Source: [Clostridium] aerotolerans DSM 5434
GTDB taxonomy: Bacteria > Bacillota > Clostridia > Lachnospirales > Lachnospiraceae
Assembly: GCF_000687555.1 (NCBI RefSeq)
Contig: NZ_JHWJ01000012.1
Location: 112,184-176,183 of the forward strand
Direction of reading: 5' to 3'
DNA length: 64,000 nucleotides
A program made the translations under genes and the position numbers. Each line of letters starts with the position of its first letter. Within the stretch, counting starts at the first letter, position 1. Positions 34,975 to 44,923 of the stretch are shown here, one piece after another. The notes under the pieces are model-generated. The model searched no databases. It worked only from the letters and a program-made list of their open reading frames with translations, and was not told the origin of the DNA.

Positions 34975-36804
34975 TTATTTATTAAATGATGGAATGACCA
35001 CCTGCATGGTAACTTCGGCCAGTTCTCTGTTTAAATCTCTCTCAGGTACTAAATCAAAAACCGGCACGCCTTTACGGTTTATATGGACCCGGTGCATGGC
35101 ACTGCATCTGGTTCCCGACGGGGTGAGCACGGTTTCTCCATGATACATGATCATAATCGTACCGTCATAATCACGGAAGAAAGAATTGTGACCGGGTCCA
35201 TACACATCATTTCTGGAATAGTAGGAAAGCACTGGTGTACTCGATTTCTTCCATGCGTTTGGATCCAGATAGTTACCGCCCCTTGGAATACTGAGAAGTC
35301 CAATGGCATAGGTATAACCCCCTGCTGCTCCGCCGGAATACGTAATATACACGGTATCATCTGTAACCAAAGGATAAGGACCTTCATTGTTTATGGTGCC
35401 CTGAATATTTTCCCAGCCGTACAAGGGCCTGGATAATAGCACCGGTTCACTGGTCAATGTGGTTGGATTTCTTTCATCCACCGTTGCAATGCAGAGCATG
35501 GAGCCGGTATCCAGGGGAGAGCCGATTCCCTTTCGGTAGGACCAGACTAGACAGGAAACTCCGTCCGCCCGAAAATATGTCATATCCAGGGTAATGCCGT
35601 CCAGGGTGAGAGGGCTTCCGTCGGATCTCTTTACCCGGATTGGTTCTTCCCAGTCTTCTGCGCTTAAAATCTCTCCGCCCTTTTTTAACTTCATCATATG
35701 GCACTGAGGTCCCCATGCCTTACCGCTGAGGGCAAAAAGCAAATATAAATCTTCCCCGATCACATGGAACTCCGGCGCCCAGAAGGTCTGGACATAACCT
35801 TTTTCTTCATTATAATCCAGTATGATACGTTCTTCATATCCTGGTGAAAATAAGCCCTTTATGGTGTTTGACTTTCTGACATAGATTCCAATATCATTTT
35901 TATTGTCATTGGTCGCAACATAATAATACTTCCCATTCCAGGGTAAAATCACAGGGTCCGCATAACCAGAGGCAAGAGGGAACTGGTACTCTTCCTGAAT
36001 CACTCTGCCTTTTACATGGTAAGTCCCTGGCTTTGTATCATCGATTCCACTGACGTCCCAGAAAACATGCTTTTCTCTTGTGGAACCATCGGTATAGACG
36101 GCAATTGCCTTTACTTCTTCTATTTGACTCTTTGAGGTGACACATACGCTTTCCGGAATGCGAATTTCTTTATTAAAAAGAGGAATCCATCGCGACTTGA
36201 TTGCTCTTCCCACCTCTTCCGTAACCGAAATGATATTTCCAGGAGTAATATTTGGTATCCCCACCTCCATTTGTGCCGGCTGGTATGGCTCTGACGGTTC
36301 TGGCAGTGATATGCTGTTAAGATCCTCTAAGCTTGTTAACCGATTGCAGTAACAGTCTCCCTCCCTGCTGAACCAGCGTATTACATAGGTTCCTGTCTTC
36401 TCCTCATAATCACATACCGCTTCCCGGATAAATAAATCTCTATGAAGCCTTATAAGCCCTACGGAATGAAATGTAATCAGATCTTTTGAAGTCCAGAGAA
36501 GAAGCTGCCCTCTGCTTTCCTCATCCTCATTCCCATTCTTATTGACCCTGATGGCAATAATACCAAACCCACCGTCAGCTTTATGAAAGATATAAGGATG
36601 TTTTAAGCCCTTTTCCTGAATGACGTTCTTCTGATTCACCGTAGCAAGTGGAAATAAAATGCCATAATTCTCATTCAATGGCCGAAAATCACCCGTTCCA
36701 TCATCATAAGCAAAATGAATGCTGTTGCTTAAGGAATTGGTATAATCCTCATTGGGCTTTCTGGTGTAAATCAATATTTTATTATGTAATTCCTGATTTT
36801 TCAT
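34975..36804 (-). CDS. GH43-family glycosidase with N-terminal accessory and Ig-like domains
   Basis: 609 residues, no signal peptide. Residues 1 to about 180 form a propeller-like N-terminal region that mimics a GH43 start (YIFHKADGGFGIIAIRV, LLLWTSKDLITFHSVG). About 200-275 is an Ig-like (Big_4 type) segment (AIAVYTDGSTREKHVFWDVSGID...GTYHVKGRV). The GH43 domain follows: ADPVI (catalytic base Asp), WAPEFHVI, DGITLDMTYF and NNEGPYPL (acid Glu). Likely an alpha-L-arabinofuranosidase or beta-xylosidase acting on imported oligosaccharides. It is a full-length paralogue of the gene at 40983-42845. It overlaps the upstream esterase gene by 4 bases. Confidence 0.85.
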   Translation of the reverse strand: MKNQELHNKILIYTRKPNEDYTNSLSNSIHFAYDDGTGDFRPLNENYGILFPLATVNQKNVIQEKGLKHPYIFHKADGGFGIIAIRVNKNGNEDEESRGQLLLWTSKDLITFHSVGLIRLHRDLFIREAVCDYEEKTGTYVIRWFSREGDCYCNRLTSLEDLNSISLPEPSEPYQPAQMEVGIPNITPGNIISVTEEVGRAIKSRWIPLFNKEIRIPESVCVTSKSQIEEVKAIAVYTDGSTREKHVFWDVSGIDDTKPGTYHVKGRVIQEEYQFPLASGYADPVILPWNGKYYYVATNDNKNDIGIYVRKSNTIKGLFSPGYEERIILDYNEEKGYVQTFWAPEFHVIGEDLYLLFALSGKAWGPQCHMMKLKKGGEILSAEDWEEPIRVKRSDGSPLTLDGITLDMTYFRADGVSCLVWSYRKGIGSPLDTGSMLCIATVDERNPTTLTSEPVLLSRPLYGWENIQGTINNEGPYPLVTDDTVYITYSGGAAGGYTYAIGLLSIPRGGNYLDPNAWKKSSTPVLSYYSRNDVYGPGHNSFFRDYDGTIMIMYHGETVLTPSGTRCSAMHRVHINRKGVPVFDLVPERDLNRELAEVTMQVVIPSFNK

Positions 36805-38339
36805 TGAATTCCCTCATTTTGTCCCTTTTTGAAATACTCCTTTAGCAGAAACTTCATAATTTCTTCCGGCTCTTTCTTGACGAATTCCGCGGCTTCTCCA
36901 AAATACATTCCGTAAGGAGCATCCGTTTCATATGGAGCCCAATGGGGCATTTCTTCCCCATCGGCATCCGTTCCATTGGGATCCCCTGAGCGGATAAAAT
37001 TAGCCCAGTAGTTACACATGAGCCTGGCAAGGTCGTAATGCTTTCCCGTAAATGGCCTCCAGCACTTAGCCAGTGTTTCAAAAAAGAACCAAAGGTCCAC
37101 GGAATGAAAGGTTCCCGGATTATCCCAGCCAGGAATCTGGGCATCAAAGTTGTAGTAATATATAGGTTCTTTCTTACCAGAATGGGAATTTGCCTGGGCC
37201 ATGATTCGGTTTGCGTGCTCTACCATTCTGATGGAAGCCTTTTGTTTCATTTCCTCCAGGCTGCCGGAATCGGACTTGCAGATAGAGAGAAATTCTTCCC
37301 CGTCGCTGCCAAATAAAGAGAACGCCAGCTGACGAAATTCCTCCATGCTACCCACCTGTGGTGTGGCGTGAAACTCGTCAGAAGTATGACCAAGGAGCAA
37401 GGGAACCATAAGACGCTTATTTTGAACCATCAGGTCGAATGCGTAACCCGTACTAAACACTTGATCCACAGCAGGCAGCCAGAACTTATTATATTCCACC
37501 CCTTTGCGGTTCACATACTCTGCATCAAGCTTACGTGCTTCCTCTAATGTGGAAACACCTAACAGCTCAAAGAATTTTACCCCTTCTTCCTCTGCCTCGG
37601 ATAAGGTCAAACGGTCATTGAATAAAATGGTTCCAGGATAAAGCTCGGTAAACATTCCGCTTTCAATGATTGCTTTTTGGAAAAGTCCTTCGTTCTTTTG
37701 ACACGTCAATTGTCTTAAAACGCTGCCGCCTCCCGCAGACTGACCGCCTATGGTGATGTTATCCGGGTCCCCTCCAAAGGAGGCTATGTTACGTTTGACC
37801 CAACGGGTACCTGCCTGCTGATCCAGAAGGCCAAAGTTTGCCGGTGCCTCTGGTGCTTCCCTGGTTATGTCCGGGTGGCACAAGAATCCAAATACATTCA
37901 AACGGTAATTGACCGTTACTACCACAATTCCCCGGCGGGCAAGGCGCTCCCCGTCAAATTCCATCTCAGCCGTATTGCCGACCTGATAACCTCCGCCAAA
38001 ATACCATACAAATACAGGCAGTTTTTCATCAGCACTCAAAGCAGGAGTCCAGACATTTAAGTACAAACAATCTTCACTCATTGGCACATCCGGGTCTACG
38101 GCCCATTCTCTGGTATAGAGATTATCCTTGTCAACTCCCACCGGAGCCTGCATGGATATGGGGGCGAATTCAAATGCTTTTAATTCACCGGACCAATCCT
38201 TAGCAGGCTGGGGAGCACGAAAACGGTTCCTGCCGATTGGCGGTGCTGCAAAGGGAATCCCCTTGAAGCTTGTAATACGAGGATCGGCCGCCGGCAATCC
38301 CCGTATCTTACCATTTTCAGTTGTCACTGCTCGAATCAT
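36801..38339 (-). CDS. Type B carboxylesterase
   Basis: 512 residues. Oxyanion hole WYFGGGYQVG, nucleophile elbow GGQSAGGGSVLRQL, N-terminal GIPFAAPPIGRNRFRAPQPA and SEDCLYLNVWTPA, all typical of type B carboxylesterases (PnbA family). Acid residue region TSDEFHATPQ and His in GTFHSVDLWFFFE. No signal peptide. In this locus it probably removes acyl or aryl groups from xylo-oligosaccharides; the substrate is inferred. Confidence 0.88.
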   Translation of the reverse strand: MIRAVTTENGKIRGLPAADPRITSFKGIPFAAPPIGRNRFRAPQPAKDWSGELKAFEFAPISMQAPVGVDKDNLYTREWAVDPDVPMSEDCLYLNVWTPALSADEKLPVFVWYFGGGYQVGNTAEMEFDGERLARRGIVVVTVNYRLNVFGFLCHPDITREAPEAPANFGLLDQQAGTRWVKRNIASFGGDPDNITIGGQSAGGGSVLRQLTCQKNEGLFQKAIIESGMFTELYPGTILFNDRLTLSEAEEEGVKFFELLGVSTLEEARKLDAEYVNRKGVEYNKFWLPAVDQVFSTGYAFDLMVQNKRLMVPLLLGHTSDEFHATPQVGSMEEFRQLAFSLFGSDGEEFLSICKSDSGSLEEMKQKASIRMVEHANRIMAQANSHSGKKEPIYYYNFDAQIPGWDNPGTFHSVDLWFFFETLAKCWRPFTGKHYDLARLMCNYWANFIRSGDPNGTDADGEEMPHWAPYETDAPYGMYFGEAAEFVKKEPEEIMKFLLKEYFKKGQNEGIQ

Positions 38340-38370
38340 AATTTACATCTCCTTTACGAAGACTACATGG

Positions 38371-39459
38371 TTACCAGTTTCGTCCATTGATGGTGGTATT
38401 TATTTTGTAAGGATTGGAATGAGGCATCACATTTTCAAAGGATAACCGAAGGAAATTATAGGCTCCGTTATTCCAAACATCAAAGTTATGGTCACCGCTC
38501 TTAATCAGGACTCTGTAATCATCCTTTAGATTGTTTCCTGCTGTACTGGAAAGGTTATCTACTGCTCTTAGATAGCCATCACGGTAGGCGATAGAATCGG
38601 CATCGCCGCAGGTCAGGTAGAGAACATTTAACGGACGGCCGCTGCTTGCAACGCTTCCTCCCAGAGTCTTTCCGTCACTGGAAGTAGGAGCATTGGAAAA
38701 TCCACCGGCATATGCGAATAAATCCAGCATGCCAGGAACTTTTACCGTTTGTGACAGGCCGTTGTTCCACTCACTTTTTTTACCTGTGATCGTGGAGGAG
38801 TCGCACCGATAGCCGCCAAGAGCCATATTAAGGGTCTGCATTCCACCGATGGAAAGGCCAGCAATGGCTCTGTGAAGCCGGTTGTTTGCCACTCCATTTT
38901 GAGATTTGTCCCTGATATCTGCTTTGGTATTGAATTCTGATTCAATGAAAGGAATCAGATCGTATCTCATTTCATAATCAAAGTAATAAAAGCCCAGCAT
39001 GTTGGTTCCATTGGCATTAAAGGAACGGTCCGTCCAGTCGTGAGAGCTTCTGCCTTCCGGGAATACAACGATAAGCGGATTGATATCGCCCTTTGCAATC
39101 ATATTGTCAAGAAGATTGCAGATGTTATACTGATTGTCTGTTTTTCCGTTGTCTGACAGCCACTCATAAGAATTTCCACCTACTCCATGAAGTAAATATA
39201 ATACATCGTATTTCTTATCCTTCTGGTTTTTATTGTAGCCAGCCGGCAGATAGACATTGCATTTCTTTCTGATTGCCGATCCGCTTACGGTATCCCTTCC
39301 TGCTTCATTCTTACTGATATTCTGATTGGTTACAAGCTGACGGGACCGGTTGATATAATTTCTCACATCGTAGGAAACTTCTGTTAATGTCCCCCGCCGT
39401 CCCTGCTCTACCGCCCTTTTGTATTCATAAGGTAACATTACTACATTGCTGTTATTCAT
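38371..39459 (-). CDS. CE1-type esterase (feruloyl or acetylxylan esterase)
   Basis: 362 residues from ATG 39457-39459, which has AGGAG 9 bases upstream; the reading frame extends 40 codons further but into the GH39 gene. Esterase-D/CE1 fold: YDVLYLLHGVGGNSYEW, LIVVFPEGRS, nucleophile AGLSIGGMQTLNMAL, late Asp/His regions YLTCGDADS and IKSGDHNFDVWNNGAYNFL. It lacks a signal peptide and acts in the cytoplasm, removing ferulate or acetate from arabinoxylan fragments. Confidence 0.85.
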   Translation of the reverse strand: MNNSNVVMLPYEYKRAVEQGRRGTLTEVSYDVRNYINRSRQLVTNQNISKNEAGRDTVSGSAIRKKCNVYLPAGYNKNQKDKKYDVLYLLHGVGGNSYEWLSDNGKTDNQYNICNLLDNMIAKGDINPLIVVFPEGRSSHDWTDRSFNANGTNMLGFYYFDYEMRYDLIPFIESEFNTKADIRDKSQNGVANNRLHRAIAGLSIGGMQTLNMALGGYRCDSSTITGKKSEWNNGLSQTVKVPGMLDLFAYAGGFSNAPTSSDGKTLGGSVASSGRPLNVLYLTCGDADSIAYRDGYLRAVDNLSSTAGNNLKDDYRVLIKSGDHNFDVWNNGAYNFLRLSFENVMPHSNPYKINTTINGRNW

Positions 39460-39490
39460 ACCTGATATCTCCTTTTCCATGATCATTCCA

Positions 39491-41005
39491 TCATGACATT
39501 GCCCCCCTGATACGCTCCGGCCGAAAACCTCTGTCCGCTTTCGGGTAAATCCGTTGGATCTCAAAATAACATACTGCATTGGCTGATAAAGGAATCTCTA
39601 TTTGCGCAGCATCGTCCATCACCCGAAACTGCTTCACGTTTGTCTGGGGTCTGGCACAATCTAAGAGCAACTCTGATTGCTCTTTGTTAAGATATGCCGG
39701 GGTCCCCATATTGGTCCATGCCCTCAAAGGATTGCAGGTGCTTTCATCCACCATTTTTGTGACGATTATATAGTCCCCGTGGGTAAGATCCAGAGAGAAT
39801 GTAAGGGCTAATTCCTTATCCTCCATCTCTTCTACGGGATTCCAGGCAACTCCATAAATATTGTTATCATTGTCCCTGGTCAATACAAAATGCTCGCTTC
39901 TTGCAATGGCGTTTTCCTTTAGATGCTTAAAGAAGACAAAGGTCCAATAGGTCGGCTTTGGAATCGATCCATTGGCTAACAGTCCAAAGCAGCCGGAAAA
40001 TGGCGTGTAGGCAACTCCTGTTTCTTCAAACACATCACCAAAGGTCCAATAGGAATAGGAGGCACAGACATCCCCCATCTCACTTAAAAGACGGGCTGTG
40101 TAAGCCGCATTTAAGTTGGTATCATGGATGGGATTACGTGGTGTATAAGAGGTATTGAACTCTGTAATATGCATCTCCATACCTTTGTACTCTGAAAAAC
40201 TGTCTATGATCCGGCGGCTTTCCCTTAGTTCCTCCATGAAATCTTCTGGTTTCCTAAGCTTCTGGTACTCATAATGACCATCTGATTCTGGTGAATCCGT
40301 GGCATATGCGTGCCTTGTTACAAAATCCAGAGGCACCTTATGTTTCCTGCAATGCTCTAAGAAGCAGGTCAGCCATCTCTTATCATCCACACCACAGATG
40401 GCAGGACCGCCTACCCGTAAACGGGTATCACATTCCTTCAATGCCTTTGCCGTCACTTCATACAGACGAAAATATTCATCCATGCTGGCGTCCTTCCAGA
40501 AGCCAGGCAGATTTGGCTCATTCCACACCTCAAACGGCCAGGTAACCACTTCTTCTCTGCCATACCGGTCAAAGAAATGGCTGACCAGCGCCGTAATTAA
40601 GTCCGCCCATTTGTTATAATCCGCAGGCGGTGTCACATTTCCCTTCCAGTAAAATATGGTCTGCCTTCCCGATGCCAAGGCTTCCGGCATAAATCCTAAT
40701 TCCACAAAGGGCTTTAAGCCCATAGAAAGATAATCATCAAAAACCAGATCAATATATGTAAAGTTATATTCCGTCTTCACTTCCCCGTCTTCTTCGTAGG
40801 TGTGATAAACAGCCATATCATCACATAATAAACCGTGTCCCCGGATGTAGGAAAAATGTATCTCATCCTGAACCTTCATAAGCTGATCGTGGTACTCTTT
40901 TCTTAAGGCAAGATTCATCCTTCCGGTCCCCACGCAGAACAGGGCGTTATTGGTAAAGGGAGCATTGTCCTTAAGACTGACTTTATACGGTAACGGCTGC
41001 TTCAT
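39491..41005 (-). CDS. xynB: GH39 beta-xylosidase
   Basis: 504 residues from ATG 41003-41005 (AAGGAG 4 bases upstream). TIM-barrel with acid/base Glu163 in EVWNEPNLPGFW and nucleophile Glu282 in MHITEFNTSY, matching Thermoanaerobacterium XynB (Glu160, Glu277), then a beta-sandwich C-terminus. Releases xylose from xylo-oligosaccharides in the cytoplasm. Its start overlaps the end of the upstream GH43 gene by 23 bases. Confidence 0.92.
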   Translation of the reverse strand: MKQPLPYKVSLKDNAPFTNNALFCVGTGRMNLALRKEYHDQLMKVQDEIHFSYIRGHGLLCDDMAVYHTYEEDGEVKTEYNFTYIDLVFDDYLSMGLKPFVELGFMPEALASGRQTIFYWKGNVTPPADYNKWADLITALVSHFFDRYGREEVVTWPFEVWNEPNLPGFWKDASMDEYFRLYEVTAKALKECDTRLRVGGPAICGVDDKRWLTCFLEHCRKHKVPLDFVTRHAYATDSPESDGHYEYQKLRKPEDFMEELRESRRIIDSFSEYKGMEMHITEFNTSYTPRNPIHDTNLNAAYTARLLSEMGDVCASYSYWTFGDVFEETGVAYTPFSGCFGLLANGSIPKPTYWTFVFFKHLKENAIARSEHFVLTRDNDNNIYGVAWNPVEEMEDKELALTFSLDLTHGDYIIVTKMVDESTCNPLRAWTNMGTPAYLNKEQSELLLDCARPQTNVKQFRVMDDAAQIEIPLSANAVCYFEIQRIYPKADRGFRPERIRGAMS

Positions 41006-42845
41006 AAATCTCCTTCCCGGCAAGGTCTCGTTCGGGAACACATACTGTGGTGTGAACGGTTGCCAGTTCTTTGTTTAAATCCTTATCTTCCGTCAAATCC
41101 AGGACCGGATATCCGTCTATGTCAAAATGAACTCGTCGGATTCCGGAGCTTCTAGGCTCTCCGATTCCAAACCGTGCATGGTACGCATTCCATACGATGC
41201 CATCTTCATCCGTAACATAGGAATTGTGACCAGGACCGTATTCTCCCGGTACACTTCTGGAGGTCAAAATAGGATAATTTTCTTTTATCCAGCTAGCAGG
41301 ATTCATTAAATCCGCTCCCAAATCCGCACTTAAAAGCCCTACGGTATATGTCTCATCAATCAATGCACTGGCAAAGGTAAGAAAGATTTTCTTATTGGTC
41401 ATTAAGGTGAAAGGCCCTTCATCCACAAATACATGATTGTTTGCCCAGCCATAATCCGGCTTTGATAAAAGGACTGGGTCCGTAATGAGCTTCCATGGTT
41501 CTTCTGGTGACACCTTTGCGATATAGAGCCAGGAGCCTTGGTCCACTGGAGTGAACTGCCTTTGAGCCCAGACTACAAACACATCTTCGCCCAGTTCAAA
41601 ACAGGTCATGTCAAGGGTGATTCCGTCCTCGTATAAATAGCTTCCATCCTTTTTTAAAACCCTTACAGGCATTTCCCAGTCCTCTGCTTTGACCGGATTT
41701 CCGCCCTTTTTAAGCTTCATTACATGGGATTGCTCCTTAACAAATTCCCCAGGAGTTCCTGCATGGAAGATATAAAGTTCTCCCCTTACGATGTGAAATT
41801 CCGGTGCCCATAGAAGGTTACCTAAGTGTTCATACATGGTGGTATCCAGGATTTTTATTTCTTCTGCCTGAACCAGGTCAGGGATATTATCCGCTTCCCG
41901 GATAAAGAGAGAATGGTTATTATCCGCATCATTGGTAGCAATAAAGTAATACTTCCCGTTCCATCTCCCAATACAGGGATCCGCACGGTGTATGGCAATG
42001 GGATTTTCAAAATGATCCTGATGGACCCTTCCTGTGATTGGGTACGTCCCTGCTACATTCCAGTCTATGTAAGAAGTATCCCAGTCAATATTTTTACTTG
42101 TGGTTGTTCCGTCCGTATAATAAGCGGTTGCTTTTACCTTCTTTAAATCCTCCTCACAAGAAGCCTGGCACTCCGCTGGAACTTCAATCCTGTCATTTTC
42201 AGGGACAAGAAGCTTTCCTGCCAGCCTGCGTGCGGTCTCTTTTGAAATAGAAATTACATTCCGGGGCACGATTCCCTGGATGTCAGCGGTCACTTCCTCC
42301 AGGGTGAAAGGTTCCGTTTTCTTTGGTTTTGAACATTCCGCCAGGGAACTTAAATCACTTGTTTTGTTCTGATAGTAAGCTCCCTCATCATCTCTAAAGC
42401 GGATGATGTATTTCATCTGAGACATATCATAATGACAGGCAATATCAGTAACAAAGGTGTCTCCTTTTAAATCAATCAGCCCCTCCTCTTTATAGTGGAG
42501 AAGGTCTTTTGATGTAAAGAAAAGCACACTGCCCTTGCAGCTTTCATCCTCACTTCCATCTGCTTCTGTCCGTATGGCAAGGACACCAAAGCTTCCATCT
42601 TTTAAATAAAAAAGATATGGTTTTTTCAAACTTTTTGCATTTAAAGTACCATCGGAATTATCCGTGGCTTTGGCAAATAATACTCCGGAATTGTGATTAA
42701 ACGGCTGGAAATCGGCCTTGTTTGCGCTCCATGCAAGATGCATGCTGTAGGCAAGCTTTGGGGCATAGGTTGTTTCATCCACTGGTAATCTGGTATAACA
42801 AAGTAAATAATAGGAATCCTGGTTCATTTCAGATAGCTTCATCAT
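40983..42845 (-). CDS. GH43-family glycosidase, paralogue of the 34975-36804 gene
   Basis: 620 residues with the same architecture as its paralogue: N-terminal propeller-like region (SYYLLCYTRLP...GVLFAKATDN), Ig-like segment (KATAYYTDGTTTSKNIDWDTSYID), then GH43 with RADPCIGRWNGKYYFIATND, WAPEFHIV, DGITLDMTCF and VDEGPFTL. First enzyme gene after the transporter genes, with its own promoter (42932-42960). The second ATG (42842) is better spaced from AAAGGAG than the first. No signal peptide. Confidence 0.87.
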   Translation of the reverse strand: MMKLSEMNQDSYYLLCYTRLPVDETTYAPKLAYSMHLAWSANKADFQPFNHNSGVLFAKATDNSDGTLNAKSLKKPYLFYLKDGSFGVLAIRTEADGSEDESCKGSVLFFTSKDLLHYKEEGLIDLKGDTFVTDIACHYDMSQMKYIIRFRDDEGAYYQNKTSDLSSLAECSKPKKTEPFTLEEVTADIQGIVPRNVISISKETARRLAGKLLVPENDRIEVPAECQASCEEDLKKVKATAYYTDGTTTSKNIDWDTSYIDWNVAGTYPITGRVHQDHFENPIAIHRADPCIGRWNGKYYFIATNDADNNHSLFIREADNIPDLVQAEEIKILDTTMYEHLGNLLWAPEFHIVRGELYIFHAGTPGEFVKEQSHVMKLKKGGNPVKAEDWEMPVRVLKKDGSYLYEDGITLDMTCFELGEDVFVVWAQRQFTPVDQGSWLYIAKVSPEEPWKLITDPVLLSKPDYGWANNHVFVDEGPFTLMTNKKIFLTFASALIDETYTVGLLSADLGADLMNPASWIKENYPILTSRSVPGEYGPGHNSYVTDEDGIVWNAYHARFGIGEPRSSGIRRVHFDIDGYPVLDLTEDKDLNKELATVHTTVCVPERDLAGKEIYEAAVTV

Positions 42846-42931
42846 ATCTCCTTTATCCCTGTTTCTTTATGGCGGGCCGCTTCACAGACAATGGAAAGTG
42901 GCTTACATCAATTAGTTACACGTATAAATAA

Positions 42932-42960
42932 ATTATAAAATATGGTACTACCTCTTACAA
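42932..42960 (-). promoter_or_regulatory. Internal promoter of the xylan enzyme genes
   Basis: Minus-strand TTGTAA, 17-base spacer, TATAAT. The -35 box overlaps an ATACGTCATTG element (42958-42968) that is repeated (ATACGTCAATG, 42979-42989) 21 bases further upstream. Confidence 0.6.
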
Positions 42961-43012
42961 TGACGTATCTTACCGATTCATTGACGTATTCTAATATCCC
43001 TGATAAGGGTAG

Positions 43013-43053
43013 AAAAAAGTCCCAGGCAGACGAATGAAACTCCTACCTGGGAC
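43013..43053 (-). terminator. Terminator after the solute-binding protein gene
   Basis: Minus-strand GTCCCAGG...CCTGGGAC stem (43046-43053 with 43019-43026) followed by six T. Separates the transporter transcript from the enzyme genes, perhaps only partly. Confidence 0.85.
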
Positions 43054-43091
43054 CCCTGTTTTTCCTGGATTCACCGGAAAGGTGAACTCAT

Positions 43092-44870
43092 TTATTTCTG
43101 AACGGATGCTCTGGCATCAATGACTTTCTGGAATTTGGCTTTATCAAATTCCACCAATTGTGCCCAGTCAAATCCATCAAGCTGAGTCTTCATATCAGCC
43201 CACATGCTCTTAAATTCTTCCTCGCTCTTTGCATATACCATTCTCCAGGAGGTATCACAGATTAAGGTTGCACACTGGCTGCGGATCAGTGCCACATCTG
43301 TAGTATCACTTGGGAGGATGATGTTTACATTAGGCACCGGCTTTAATTGTCCTGTTCCTTCCAGATAAGCCACCTGATTGACCGCACCGTACTTTTCACT
43401 CCATTCGTTGGTCATGGTCGTCTTGTTGGCTTCCAGATAGGAGTGCCAGTAATTGTTATTATACGGTTCTTTTGTGTTAGGATTAATGGATACGCTTGCC
43501 ATTGGCCACTGATTGATCTTACAGTTTCCATCGTCGAATCCGCCGCCGCCCCATTCCTCTGGTACGGTACGATTTTCCATGAGTCCATAGAGACCGTTTT
43601 CGGTCAGGGTATACTTTCCATCATCACCTTTCGTATAACTCCAATCAGGAATTCCGTGATGGATATACTGAAGTCCTTCGGGACTGATTAACCAATCCAT
43701 AAATTCAATGGCTCTTGCCCTGTCATTGCCTTCCATATGGCTTCCAAGAGCAAAGGCTCTTCCGTCACCAAAGTAAGGATCGGATGGCTGGAAGAAGTTC
43801 ATATCCTTGACCGGTGCATAGATATAGGCATTTTTCTCCTGAGCACGATCCGGGGTGTTCCAGAAGCCTCTCTGCCAGTTATACCAGAATAACAGCACCT
43901 GTTTGTTCTTCATCTTATTACATGCATTATCCCAGTTCTGTGTCCCGGAATCCGGGTCAATAAGACCTTTTTGATTTGCCTGGAAGAAGAAGTGGAGCAT
44001 CTTATAATAGGCACCATCATCTTCGGTGACCTCTTTCATATCACCGGTGTTACCTACCATAACAGCACCATTTACTTCGTAGCCATACATTTTGGTCAGC
44101 TGGGCGGCATTCTCCATGGTAATCTGGGTTCCCCCCTTATCCCAGTCTCTCCATAAGGAAATAGCGTAGTTGGCATCTCCCTTGCTGTTCTTTGGATGTG
44201 CCTTTTGAATCTGCTCTAACACATTTAACAGATCATCGGTATTCTTCATCTCCGGAGCACCGATTTCTGTATAGTAATCCCATGGGAGCAGTGGACTGAT
44301 ATACAGCGTATCATCGGAATACGTGGTTGGGGAAGTATTGGTAATCTGGCAGGGCATACCGTAGATCTTGCCTTCACTGTTGCCTTCCAGACCTTCATTA
44401 AATGTTTTATACTGCTCGTAATACTGGCTTAAATTCTTGCTGTTTTGTACATCACTGGAGATATCTGCGATCAAACCAGCTTTAATGCAATCCTGAAGTG
44501 GTGAATTGTCCAAAAGGATAATATCTCCAAGCTTTCCGGATGCGGAACGGGTCTGATAAAGTGCTTCTCCGTCTCCCGATGCCTGGGGCGCAATGATATT
44601 TAACTCCAGGTTGAACTTATCCTTTATTACCTTTCCAAACCAGCCGCTTTGTACCCCCTGGTAATTAGCAGCAACATCATAGACCTCCAGAGTAAGGGTA
44701 TTCGTGTGGTCAATTTCTGACGTTGCAGCTCCTGTCGTGCCTGCTCCGCCGGAATCTTTGGTGCCAGTCTCAGTGGAGCCTGCTTTCTTGGATCCGGAGC
44801 ATCCGGATAACACGAGAGAAAGTACGCAGACCACAGCCAGCATCGATGAAAAAAATCTTCTTTTTTTCAT
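43092..44870 (-). CDS. Oligosaccharide-binding lipoprotein (ABC transporter)
   Basis: 592 residues. Lipoprotein signal ending at LSGCSGSKK (Cys about 24), then a Gly/Thr-rich linker and a large solute-binding fold of the LipO/YtcQ type (LGDIILLDNSPLQDCIKAGLI, later EFMDWLISPEGLQYIHHG). Captures xylo- or arabinoxylo-oligosaccharides outside the membrane for the two permeases encoded upstream. No ATPase gene is present, as usual for this class, which shares an MsmX-type ATPase. Confidence 0.9.
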   Translation of the reverse strand: MKKRRFFSSMLAVVCVLSLVLSGCSGSKKAGSTETGTKDSGGAGTTGAATSEIDHTNTLTLEVYDVAANYQGVQSGWFGKVIKDKFNLELNIIAPQASGDGEALYQTRSASGKLGDIILLDNSPLQDCIKAGLIADISSDVQNSKNLSQYYEQYKTFNEGLEGNSEGKIYGMPCQITNTSPTTYSDDTLYISPLLPWDYYTEIGAPEMKNTDDLLNVLEQIQKAHPKNSKGDANYAISLWRDWDKGGTQITMENAAQLTKMYGYEVNGAVMVGNTGDMKEVTEDDGAYYKMLHFFFQANQKGLIDPDSGTQNWDNACNKMKNKQVLLFWYNWQRGFWNTPDRAQEKNAYIYAPVKDMNFFQPSDPYFGDGRAFALGSHMEGNDRARAIEFMDWLISPEGLQYIHHGIPDWSYTKGDDGKYTLTENGLYGLMENRTVPEEWGGGGFDDGNCKINQWPMASVSINPNTKEPYNNNYWHSYLEANKTTMTNEWSEKYGAVNQVAYLEGTGQLKPVPNVNIILPSDTTDVALIRSQCATLICDTSWRMVYAKSEEEFKSMWADMKTQLDGFDWAQLVEFDKAKFQKVIDARASVQK

Positions 44871-44923
44871 AAATCAATCCTCCATTCTTTGATAAGTTAT
44901 AAAAAGGGCTACTACTCCCATAT

